Positions 35,080 to 42,594 of a stretch of DNA of 64,000 nucleotides are shown here, in pieces. A program made the translations under genes and the position numbers. Positions within the stretch are counted from its first letter, which is position 1; the number at the start of each line of letters is the position of its first letter. Below the pieces are notes generated by a model. That model did not search any database. It saw nothing but the letters and a program-made list of their open reading frames with translations, and was not told where the DNA came from. Origin of the DNA: Azospirillum sp. TSA2s (GTDB lineage: Bacteria; Pseudomonadota; Alphaproteobacteria; Azospirillales; Azospirillaceae). The DNA lies in NCBI RefSeq assembly GCF_004923315.1, contig NZ_CP039650.1, forward strand, positions 2,133,501-2,197,500, in the 5' to 3' direction.

Positions 35080-35811
35080 TCAGCTTCGCGGCGACGGCTT
35101 GGTGGCACGCAGGATGTCGGTCGGGTCCCAAACCGCCCCATGACGGCGGCGCGCCTTGCTCTCGCTGGAGCCGTCGGCGGATTTCACCGGCTTGACCCGT
35201 GGCGCATCGCTGCGCAGGGTGCGGCTGGCCTTGCGGGCGCTTTCCCTCTCCGGGGCCGCGGCGACGATTTCGCTGCCCGCCAGGCTGCTGCCGCCATTGG
35301 ATGACTGCATCGGGTCCTGGGACGTCGAGGAGCCGGGATCGCCGTCCTCGCCCTCGTCGGGGCCTTCCGGCGGCTCCTTGATTTCCGGTGACAGGGCGGA
35401 GAGCAGCGACAGCATCTCGTCCGACACATGGGAGGGGGCGGCGCGCCACAGGCGCAGAAGCCGCGCCTCGCGCCGGCTGATCTGGGTGTCGTCGTCGTCC
35501 GACTCCTGAAAGCCGCCGCGGGAGCGGCGCAGGCCGCCGGCATCGTTGTAGGTGTCGAAGAAAAAGCTCACCGGAACATCCAGCACCTGTCCAAGACGGT
35601 ACAGGGTTCCGGCCGATATGCGGTTGGAGCCGCGTTCGTATTTCTGAACCTGCTGAAAGGTCAGGCCGATCGCCTCGCCAAGTTTTTCCTGGCTCATTCC
35701 CAGAAGGGTCCGGCGCATCCGCACGCGCTGCCCGACATGGGCGTCCACGGACCAGGATTCCGGCGATCCGCGTCGTCCTCTTTTGCGCGCCGTCGGTTCA
35801 CTCATGTCCAT
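35080..35811 (-). CDS. Cro/C1-type (XRE) helix-turn-helix regulator with long disordered tail
   Basis: This 243-residue protein has a standard XRE domain near residues 22-85 (VGQRVRMRRTLLGMSQEKLGEAIGLTFQQVQKYERGSNRISAGTLYRLGQVLDVPVSFFFDTY; key parts GMSQEKLGEAIGLTFQQVQK and NRISAGTLYRLG). This N-terminal type is widespread in alphaproteobacteria, as in PraR-like regulators of biofilm and quorum-sensing genes. The remaining 150 residues are acidic then basic and look disordered. The ATG at 35811 follows GGAG by six bases; MSEP at 35805 is the alternative. A 535-base AT-richer gap lies upstream. Confidence 0.88.
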   Translation of the reverse strand: MDMSEPTARKRGRRGSPESWSVDAHVGQRVRMRRTLLGMSQEKLGEAIGLTFQQVQKYERGSNRISAGTLYRLGQVLDVPVSFFFDTYNDAGGLRRSRGGFQESDDDDTQISRREARLLRLWRAAPSHVSDEMLSLLSALSPEIKEPPEGPDEGEDGDPGSSTSQDPMQSSNGGSSLAGSEIVAAAPERESARKASRTLRSDAPRVKPVKSADGSSESKARRRHGAVWDPTDILRATKPSPRS

Positions 35812-36346
35812 TGGTCTCCGATGCCCAGTCTTCCGCAGCCTCTCTTTGCGAGAATGAAAAGATTGTTCACACATTCCTTGGGGATGTTCAAGAGAAAACT
35901 TTTGAATATTGGTACACGGTCGCCATATTCCGATAGGCATCGATGGTGCCGCAGCATTCGCGAGAGTTGTCGTGTTACAGCTTTGTATTATTTCGCAGGC
36001 GATGAGGATCAATTGCCAGAAGGGCTTGTCCGATCCCTGCATTCAACCCTTTTGCGGAAATGCCGGAATCTTCCGGTTCGCCCAATGGTTGGGTCGATAG
36101 CTTTTTGTTTACAGGAATTCGACGATCGTGACCGGATAGGGTTTTTACCGCCACAAATGGTGATCAGAAAGCTTCTGGTTGTGGTAAATATTCGGACGAT
36201 TGCAGAACAACTTCTGTTCGACAGGCCGATACACGGCGTCACGCACCGGCGACCGGTCACCACGGGCCGGCATCGTTGGCCGGACCACCGTTAATACATA
36301 ATTAACTATATTTGCGCGGCGCCGATCGGCATCCGACAGGGCGGAA
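35812..36346. other. 535-base AT-richer intergenic region
   Basis: Between divergent ends of the XRE regulator start and the arginine-rich gene stop. AT content is visibly higher than elsewhere (for example TTTTGTTTACAGG near 36100 and TTAATACATAATTAACTATA near 36290-36310). Open frames on either strand are short and lack codon bias. It may hold the regulator's long promoter region or an RNA gene. Confidence 0.5.
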
Positions 36347-37066
36347 TCAGGGCCGCAAGGGCCGTGGAGCGTGACCATCCATATCGGCCTTGCCCCCAAT
36401 CGCCGTCCGGGCAGCAGCGGACCTGGAAGCGGGCGGCACCGCCCAGGGGCCACCGGCGGCGGCAAACCCCTCCACATGGTCGCGCAGCTTCTGAACCTGC
36501 GACGGAGTGACGCTGCGGCCGAAGCGGGACTTCAGCAGGGCGGCCAGCGCGCCGCGTGTCGGGCGGACACCGTCGGCCGACAGGGTGCGGTAGGCGACGA
36601 AGGCCTCGGCATAGAGGCGGATGCGGTCGGGCCGCGCGCGCAGCTGCGCCGCCTGGGCGGAGGCACAGCGGTTCAGGTGGTCGGCCAGCCGCTCCGCCGC
36701 CTGCGCCTGGGTCAGGTCGGGCAGGGCGGTGGCCGGCTGCTCCGGCGGTTCGGGACGGCCGATGGAGTCGCGCCGCCGCCGTCGCCGCTGGCGCTCGCGG
36801 TCGCCGGCGCGCAGCCGCTCGGCATAGGCCGGGTCGGCGGCACGGCGTTCGGTGCGGCTGCGGTTGGAGCGGGCGGCGCGCTCCGCCTCGCGCGCCTGCA
36901 GCATCGGGTCGCGCAGCAGGAATGCCAGTTCCTCCGCGGTCAGCCGATGCTCCTGCTCCGACCCGGCGGGCACGGAAGTGGAGGGGCTGTCGCGGTTGCC
37001 GTCGGTGTCGTCCATCGCGAAGGAACGCAGCGGCCGCCCGCCATGTTCCCGCGCCCGGTCGGACAC
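36347..37066 (-). CDS. Arginine-rich hypothetical protein
   Basis: An open frame of 239 codons, GTG start at 37066 (an internal ATG at 37015 gives 222). The N-terminal half is highly charged (RAARSNRSRTERRAADPAY, RQRRRRRRRDS), and the middle has a helical stretch with LTQAQAAERLADHLNRCASAQAAQLRARPDRIRLYAEAFVAYRTL (key parts AERLADHLNR and RIRLYAEAFVAYR). Codon bias fits the genome in the middle. No domain is recognised. It is divergent from the dynamin-like GTPase gene, 149 bases away. Confidence 0.5.
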   Translation of the reverse strand: MSDRAREHGGRPLRSFAMDDTDGNRDSPSTSVPAGSEQEHRLTAEELAFLLRDPMLQAREAERAARSNRSRTERRAADPAYAERLRAGDRERQRRRRRRDSIGRPEPPEQPATALPDLTQAQAAERLADHLNRCASAQAAQLRARPDRIRLYAEAFVAYRTLSADGVRPTRGALAALLKSRFGRSVTPSQVQKLRDHVEGFAAAGGPWAVPPASRSAAARTAIGGKADMDGHAPRPLRP

Positions 37067-37215
37067 CCCGGCCGGAGTCCCCGCATGGATGATGAGGGAG
37101 ATTTCATGTCCGGTGCCGGTCCCGCCCGTGCTAGAGAAAGGCCGTCCTTGTTCGGGCCGCCGTCCTCTCTCCGGCCCGTCTTCCCGGCCCGTGCAACAGT
37201 GGAATTCGCCCGCCC

Positions 37216-38688
37216 ATGACCCCCCGGCAAGCCCTTCAGCAGCGCCTTGCGGCCTTGGATGCCCATCTGCGCGCGGAAAACCCCAACCTGCTGCCGGTCC
37301 TTCCGACCTTCCGCGCCTTCGACCGCATCCTGGCCGGGCTTGGGCTGATCGACCGCCATGAATCGCTGACCACCCGCATTCCCTGGTGGCCGATGGTCGC
37401 GGTGCTCGGCACCTTCTCGGCCGGCAAGTCGACCTTCCTCAACGGCTATCTGGGCGAGGTGCTGCAGAACACCGGCAATCAGGCGGTCGACGACAAGTTC
37501 ACCGTGATCTGCCACGGGCCGGAGACCCGCAAGGAGGCGCTGCCCGGCACCGCGCTGAACGCCGACCCGCGCTTTCCCTTCTACCGCATCGCCGACGAGA
37601 TCGAGAAGGTGGCGGCCGGCGAGGGCAAGCGGATCGACAATTACCTTCAGCTGAAGACGCTGGCCGGCCCGCGGACCAAGGGAAAGATCTTCATCGATTC
37701 GCCGGGCTTCGACGCCGACGACCAGCGCCGCTCGGTCCTGCGGCTGGTGGACCATATCGTCGAGCTGTCGGACCTCGTGCTGGTGTTCTTCGACGCCCGC
37801 CATCCGGAACCGGGCGCCATGCAGGACACGCTGCGACATCTGGTCGCCAAGACGGTCAACCGCGCCGATGCCCGCAAGGTCTGCTACATCCTCAATCAGG
37901 TCGACACCACGGCCAAGGAGGACAATCTGGAGGCGGTGTTCGGCGCCTGGCAGCGCGCCATCGCCCAGGCCGGTCTGGTGTCGGGCCGCTTCTACGCCAT
38001 CTACGACCAGCGCTCCGCCGTCGACATCGAGGATGACGGCCGCCGCGCCCGCTACGAGGCGCGCCGCGACCACGACCTCGCCGAGATCCACACCCGCATC
38101 AACGAGGTGGAGGTCGCCCGCGCCTACCGTATCATCGGTTCGATCGACAGCCTGACCAAGGAGCTGGAGGGCGAGGTGCTGCCCAAGCTGCGCGAGGCGA
38201 TGGCGACGTGGCGCCGCCGCGTGCTGACCGGCGACGCGGTCTGGGGCGTCCTGCTGCTGGCGCTGCTGGGAACGGTGGTCCAGACGGTGGGCGGAGGCTT
38301 CGGCGCTTTCCTGGGCTGGCTGTTCGAAAATGCCGACGGCGGGCTGCCGCTGCACCTGATCGGCACCGCCGTGCTGCTGGGCGGGCTTTTCCTGGCCGGG
38401 CACTTCAAGATCCGCCAGTTCTTCGCCCGCCGCATCGCCGCGTCCCTGAGCGACCGCTTCGGCGACGTCGACCTGGACCTGCGGGCGGCCTTCCTGAAGA
38501 ACACGCGCTTCTTCCGTTCGATCTTCGCCAAGCAGCCGGCCGGTTGGGGCGGGCGGGCCCGCCGGGCGATCTTCGCCATCCGCGAGGCGACGGCGGTGCA
38601 TGTCCAGCGCGTCAACGACCTCTACACCGATCCGGCCGGCCGCCGCGCCCGGGAAGCCGCGCCCGGCCCGGCCGCCGCGGCGGAATGA
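37216..38688 (+). CDS. Dynamin-like (EHD-type) membrane GTPase
   Basis: This 490-residue GTPase has the P-loop GTFSAGKST (65-73), the G3 motif DSPGF (161-165) and the G4-like NQVD (227-230), with the G2 region around the TGNQAVDDKFT segment. After the GTPase domain, residues 300-335 form an amphipathic helix, then two membrane segments at about 341-370 and 378-396 anchor it in the inner membrane. The layout resembles bacterial dynamin-like proteins that remodel or repair membranes, and the EHD signature is present in GTFSAGKSTFLN. Bacterial dynamins often come as pairs; no second copy is adjacent. Confidence 0.86.
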   Translation: MTPRQALQQRLAALDAHLRAENPNLLPVLPTFRAFDRILAGLGLIDRHESLTTRIPWWPMVAVLGTFSAGKSTFLNGYLGEVLQNTGNQAVDDKFTVICHGPETRKEALPGTALNADPRFPFYRIADEIEKVAAGEGKRIDNYLQLKTLAGPRTKGKIFIDSPGFDADDQRRSVLRLVDHIVELSDLVLVFFDARHPEPGAMQDTLRHLVAKTVNRADARKVCYILNQVDTTAKEDNLEAVFGAWQRAIAQAGLVSGRFYAIYDQRSAVDIEDDGRRARYEARRDHDLAEIHTRINEVEVARAYRIIGSIDSLTKELEGEVLPKLREAMATWRRRVLTGDAVWGVLLLALLGTVVQTVGGGFGAFLGWLFENADGGLPLHLIGTAVLLGGLFLAGHFKIRQFFARRIAASLSDRFGDVDLDLRAAFLKNTRFFRSIFAKQPAGWGGRARRAIFAIREATAVHVQRVNDLYTDPAGRRAREAAPGPAAAAE

Positions 38689-38795
38689 CCGCGGGCCGCA
38701 TAGGACCTCGGCCACCCTTTACAGCGCAACGGATGGGTCGTTAGATCTGCGCTCGCCCGCCGGACGGCGGCGCGGGACTCACCGGTGGACGACCA

Positions 38796-39659
38796 GTGGA
38801 CTTGCGGGATTCGGCAGGCGGGGTGAAACGGGCGGCGCTGGGCGCCGTCATGGCCGGGCTGCTTCTGTGCGCCGCACCGGCTCGGCCGTCGGCGCTCGAG
38901 ACGCAATCCGGCCCGGTGCCGGCGCCCTACACCGGCCTGGATCTGGTGACCGGCAATGACTACGCCCCCTACACCGGCGAGGATCTGCCGGGCGGCGGTC
39001 TGGTGACGGAGCTGGTCCGCCAGGCCTTCGCGGTCGGCGGGCGCCGCTACGATGTGCGCTTCATGCCGTGGAAGCGGGGCTATGACGGCGTGGTCCTGGG
39101 CCGTTTCCTCGCCACCTTCCCCTATGTCCGCACGCCCGAACGGGAGCGCGAGGTGCTGTTCTCCGACCCGGTGATCGAGGTGCGGCAGTTCGTCTATCTG
39201 TCGAAGCGGTCGGCGATGGAGTTCCATGAGGGTGGCGCCGGCGGCAAGCCCGGCGGCGACTCCGGTGGCGTGACGGACTTCCGCGGGCGGACGGTCTGCC
39301 AGCCGGCCGGCTACGCCCTGCCGGCCGAGCTGGAAGAGCTGGTGCAATTGGGGCGGCTGACCCGGCACACGCCGTCGGACCTCGGCGCCTGCATGCGCAT
39401 GGTGGCGACCGGCCGGGCCGACGCCCTGGTGATCGACGAATACAGCGCCGCCGCGGCGATCGCCCGTGCCGGTCTGGCCGAAGAAATCCGGGTATCGGAG
39501 CGGCCCTTCGCCGTGGTGACCCTGCATCTGGTGGTGGGGCGGGCCACGCCGGGGGCCGAAGCGATGGTCGCCGCCTTCAACGACGGGCTGAAGACGCTGA
39601 AACAGCAGGGGGTTTACCTTCGGCTGCTGGCCGCCCACACGGTTCAGCCTCTTCCCTGA
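38796..39659 (+). CDS. Periplasmic substrate-binding protein (SBP_bac_3 type), orphan
   Basis: This 287-residue protein has a signal peptide (VKRAALGAVMAGLLLCAAPARPSALE), then the family 3 solute-binding layout: LDLVTGNDYAPYTGEDLPGGGLVTELVRQAF, RFMPWKRGYDGVVLG, and the hinge/second lobe VCQPAGYALPAELEEL. These proteins bind amino acids or related small molecules. No permease or ATPase is nearby, so it may be a stand-alone sensor or scavenger. GTG at 38796 has GGTGG eight bases before; a GTG at 38823 begins the hydrophobic signal more directly and is an alternative. Confidence 0.84.
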   Translation: MDLRDSAGGVKRAALGAVMAGLLLCAAPARPSALETQSGPVPAPYTGLDLVTGNDYAPYTGEDLPGGGLVTELVRQAFAVGGRRYDVRFMPWKRGYDGVVLGRFLATFPYVRTPEREREVLFSDPVIEVRQFVYLSKRSAMEFHEGGAGGKPGGDSGGVTDFRGRTVCQPAGYALPAELEELVQLGRLTRHTPSDLGACMRMVATGRADALVIDEYSAAAAIARAGLAEEIRVSERPFAVVTLHLVVGRATPGAEAMVAAFNDGLKTLKQQGVYLRLLAAHTVQPLP

Positions 39660-39812
39660 TTTCCCTCGGTTTTGCGCGGTCTTTGCGGCGACCGGGGCGA
39701 TTTTCCGGTCCGATGCCGCGCTTTTCCGCGCCATAGGCCCCCGTCGCCATGGACAGGACGGTGCTTCGTGCTATAAACGCGCGGTTTCGATCATGGAAAA
39801 GGGGCGCGGGCC

Positions 39813-40262
39813 GTGGCCATCGACGCGTCGATTCTGGTCCTCAACGGGCCGAACCTCAACATGCTGGGCGTGCGGGAGCCGCAAATCTACGGGTCGATGA
39901 CCCTGGACGACCTGGAGGCCGCCTGCCACGAGCGTGCCGATCAGCTGGGTCTGACCGTGGATTTCCGGCAGTCCAACCACGAAGGCGAACTGGTCTCGTG
40001 GATCCAGCAGGCGCGCACGGAGAATGACGGCATCGTCATCAACGCCGGCGCCTACACCCACACCTCGGTCGCGATCATGGACAGCCTGATCCTGTCGGAG
40101 CTGCCGGTGATCGAGGTCCATCTGTCGAACATCTTCAAGCGCGAGCCGGTCCGCCATCACTCCTACATCTCGCCGGTGGCGAGGGGGATGATCTGCGGGT
40201 TCGGGCCGCACGGGTATCTTCTGGCGCTGGACGCCATCGCGAACATCATCGACCGCGATTAA
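39813..40262 (+). CDS. aroQ: 3-Dehydroquinate dehydratase, type II (AroQ)
   Basis: This 149-residue enzyme removes water from 3-dehydroquinate in the shikimate pathway. It has the type II motif LVLNGPNLNMLGVREPQIYGS with the catalytic Tyr26, INAGAYTHTSVA binding the substrate carboxylate, and His103 in IEVHLSNIFKRE. The length is normal. It uses a GTG start at 39813. It is followed after 22 bases by accB, the conserved alphaproteobacterial aroQ-accB-accC arrangement. Confidence 0.96.
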   Translation: MAIDASILVLNGPNLNMLGVREPQIYGSMTLDDLEAACHERADQLGLTVDFRQSNHEGELVSWIQQARTENDGIVINAGAYTHTSVAIMDSLILSELPVIEVHLSNIFKREPVRHHSYISPVARGMICGFGPHGYLLALDAIANIIDRD

Positions 40263-40284
40263 GGAAACGGGAACGACTGACATC

Positions 40285-40734
40285 ATGGCGAGCTTCGACA
40301 TCGACGGCGATCTGGTCCGCAAGCTGGCGGACCTCCTGCGTGAGACGGGCTTGAGCGAGATCGAGTTCGCCGAGGGCGAAAAGCGCATCCGCGTCACCCG
40401 CCCGACCGCCGCCCAGACGGTCGCCGTCCAGGCAGCCCCGGTCCTGGCGGCCGCCCCGGTCGTCGCCGCGGCGGCTCCGGCGGGCAAGCCGGTGAACCAT
40501 CCGGGCGCGGTGACCTCGCCGATGGTCGGCACCGCCTATCTGGCGGCCGAGCCGGGCGGCACGCCCTTCGTCCGTCCGGGCGACGTGGTCAAGGCCGGCC
40601 AGACCATCATGATCATCGAGGCGATGAAGGTCATGAACCCGATCAAGGCCCCGCGCGGCGGCACCGTCGCCGAGGTGCTGGTGTCCGACGCCCAGCCGGT
40701 CGAGTTCGGCGAAGTTCTCCTCATCATCGAGTAA
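40285..40734 (+). CDS. accB: Biotin carboxyl carrier protein AccB
   Basis: This 149-residue subunit of acetyl-CoA carboxylase carries biotin on Lys115 in the motif EAMKVMN. The N-terminal 40 residues fold into the AccB-specific helix; the Ala/Pro/Val-rich linker (residues 42-68) is flexible; residues 75-149 form the biotinyl domain (PMVGTAYLAAEPGGTPFVRPGD). The thumb insertion typical of AccB is present. It lies between aroQ and accC with short gaps, and the protein delivers CO2 from AccC to the AccAD transferase for fatty-acid synthesis. Confidence 0.97.
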   Translation: MASFDIDGDLVRKLADLLRETGLSEIEFAEGEKRIRVTRPTAAQTVAVQAAPVLAAAPVVAAAAPAGKPVNHPGAVTSPMVGTAYLAAEPGGTPFVRPGDVVKAGQTIMIIEAMKVMNPIKAPRGGTVAEVLVSDAQPVEFGEVLLIIE

Positions 40735-40753
40735 GCGGGGCATTCCCTTGGCG

Positions 40754-42094
40754 ATGTTCGAAAAGGTCCTGATCGCGAACCGTGGTGAGATCGCTCTGCG
40801 CATCCACCGCGCCTGCCGCGAGATGGGGATCCAGACCGTGGCGGTGCATTCCACCGCCGACGCCGACGCCATGCACGTCCGCCTCGCCGACGAAAGCGTG
40901 TGCATCGGCCCGGCGTCCGCGCGCGACAGCTACCTCAACATTCCGGCCATCCTGTCGGCGGCGTCGATCACCAATGTCGACGCCATCCACCCCGGCATCG
41001 GCTTCCTGTCGGAAAACGCCCAGTTCGCGGAGATGGTGGAGGAGCACGGCTTCACCTTCATCGGCCCGACGCCGGAGCATATCCGGATCATGGGCGACAA
41101 GGTCACCGCCAAGAAGACGGTGATGGAACAGGGGCTGCCGGTGGTGCCCGGCTCCGACGGTCCGGTGACGTCGCTGGAAGATGCGGAGAAGATCGCCCAC
41201 GAGACCGGCTATCCGGTGCTGATCAAGGCGGCGGCGGGCGGCGGCGGCAAGGGCATGAAGGTCGCCCGCAACCCCGACCAGCTGAAGGAAGCCTATCAGC
41301 TGGCCCGTGGCGAGGCGCGCGCCGCCTTCGGCAACGACGAGGTCTATCTGGAGAAGTATCTCGGCCATCCGCGGCACATCGAGATCCAGCTCCTGGGCGA
41401 CACCCACGGCACCTGCGTGCATTTCGGCGAGCGCGACTGCTCGGTCCAGCGCCGGCACCAGAAGGTGATCGAGGAGGCGCCGAGCCCGGCGCTGAACGCC
41501 GAACAGCGCGCCTTCATCGGTGATCTGGCGGCGAAGACGGCGGCGGCCATCGGCTATCGCGGCGTCGGCACGATGGAGTTCCTGTACGAGGACGGGCAGT
41601 TCTATTTCATCGAAATGAACACCCGCCTGCAGGTCGAACACACCATCACCGAGATGATCACCGGCATCGATCTGGTGCGCGAGCAGATCCGCGTCGCCGC
41701 CGGCGCGCCGCTGGGCTACGGCCAGTCGGACATCCGCTTCGAAGGCCACGCCATCGAATGCCGGGTGAATGCCGAGAACCCGGAGACCTTCATCCCGTCG
41801 CCGGGCAAGATCGACGGCTATCACGCGCCGGGCGGCCTGGGCGTGCGCGTCGATTCGGCTCTCTATGACGGCTACCGCGTGCCGTCGCATTACGACAGCC
41901 TGATCGCCAAGCTGGTCGTCCACGGCACCACCCGCAACGAGTGCCTGATGCGCCTGCGCCGCTCCATTGAAGAGTATGTGATCGGCGGCATCCAGACGAC
42001 GCTGCCGCTGCATGACCGCATCATCGCCCAGCAGGCCTTCATCGACGGCAATTACGACATCCATTGGCTGGAACAGCTGATGGCGAAGTCCTGA
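40754..42094 (+). CDS. accC: Acetyl-CoA carboxylase, biotin carboxylase subunit AccC
   Basis: This 446-residue ATP-grasp enzyme carboxylates the biotin of AccB. Motifs: N-terminal EKVLIANRGEIALRIHRACREMG (key part LIANRGEIALR), the glycine-rich loop AAAGGGGKGMKV for ATP, the metal/bicarbonate site EMNTRLQVEHTITEM and ECRVNAENP. Length matches AccC. ATG at 40754 gives the usual MFEKVL start; an in-frame TTG at 40748 is less likely. A strong terminator follows. It is the last gene of aroQ-accB-accC. Confidence 0.97.
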   Translation: MFEKVLIANRGEIALRIHRACREMGIQTVAVHSTADADAMHVRLADESVCIGPASARDSYLNIPAILSAASITNVDAIHPGIGFLSENAQFAEMVEEHGFTFIGPTPEHIRIMGDKVTAKKTVMEQGLPVVPGSDGPVTSLEDAEKIAHETGYPVLIKAAAGGGGKGMKVARNPDQLKEAYQLARGEARAAFGNDEVYLEKYLGHPRHIEIQLLGDTHGTCVHFGERDCSVQRRHQKVIEEAPSPALNAEQRAFIGDLAAKTAAAIGYRGVGTMEFLYEDGQFYFIEMNTRLQVEHTITEMITGIDLVREQIRVAAGAPLGYGQSDIRFEGHAIECRVNAENPETFIPSPGKIDGYHAPGGLGVRVDSALYDGYRVPSHYDSLIAKLVVHGTTRNECLMRLRRSIEEYVIGGIQTTLPLHDRIIAQQAFIDGNYDIHWLEQLMAKS

Positions 42095-42151
42095 TCGCGC
42101 CGCGTCTATAGTACATACCCGCAAATGCTGCGGCGAACTGTCGCAGTGTTG

Positions 42152-42190
42152 AAAGCCCCTCCCTCAAGTCGAGAGAGGGGCTTTTCTTTT
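42152..42190 (+). terminator. Rho-independent terminator of aroQ-accB-accC
   Basis: AAAGCCCCTC and GAGGGGCTTTT pair across a 13-base loop, followed by a T-rich tail (TTTTCTTTT), 57 bases after the accC stop. Confidence 0.9.
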
Positions 42191-42594
42191 ATGACGTTTC
42201 GCTGATAAAGCCGGCTTTATTCTCCGGTCACCATCTGGTCTTTTGCAATCTGGCAATCCGGCGGTCCTCCTGCGCTTTTTCTCGCAAATTGCGACGCTGA
42301 ATGCATATGACCGCCGCTGGGCGGCTGCAATCCCCCGTTCCCTTGGGTGTTTCCGTCCATTGGGGCTATCCCGGAAGGCCGCTTTTCGGCCGGCCGCGCG
42401 TGCATGGCACACCTCTTGCTGACTTGATCTGCATCAGTGCGGGGCGGTGCCTACCCAGGGTAGACGAAACTCCATTCCGTTAGCTGTGCCGAACCATCGC
42501 TTTTTTCCGGCGATGGTGTGTTCCCCTGGTCCGCATCCTGGCTGCGCATCCCTTGCGCCGCCGAACCTGCCCCCTGCCCGACGAGGTTCCGTCC
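42191..42594. other. Promoter region of the PilZ chemoreceptor with several palindromes
   Basis: 404 bases between the accC terminator and the chemoreceptor start. It contains a perfect 16-base palindrome ATAAAGCCGGCTTTAT at 42205-42220, an odd-centred palindrome TCGCAA-A-TTGCGA at 42282-42294, and an FNR-type box at 42424-42437. No ORF with coding character. Confidence 0.6.
42424..42437 (+). promoter_or_regulatory. FNR/FixK-type box TTGAT-CTGC-ATCAG
   Basis: One mismatch from the TTGAT-N4-ATCAA consensus. Its centre (42430.5) is about 30 bases before a TAGACG that could act as a -10 box (42461-42466), the geometry of a class II activator site around -41.5. It precedes a chemoreceptor with an aerotaxis-type PAS domain, so control by oxygen level is plausible. 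Inferred. Confidence 0.5.
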
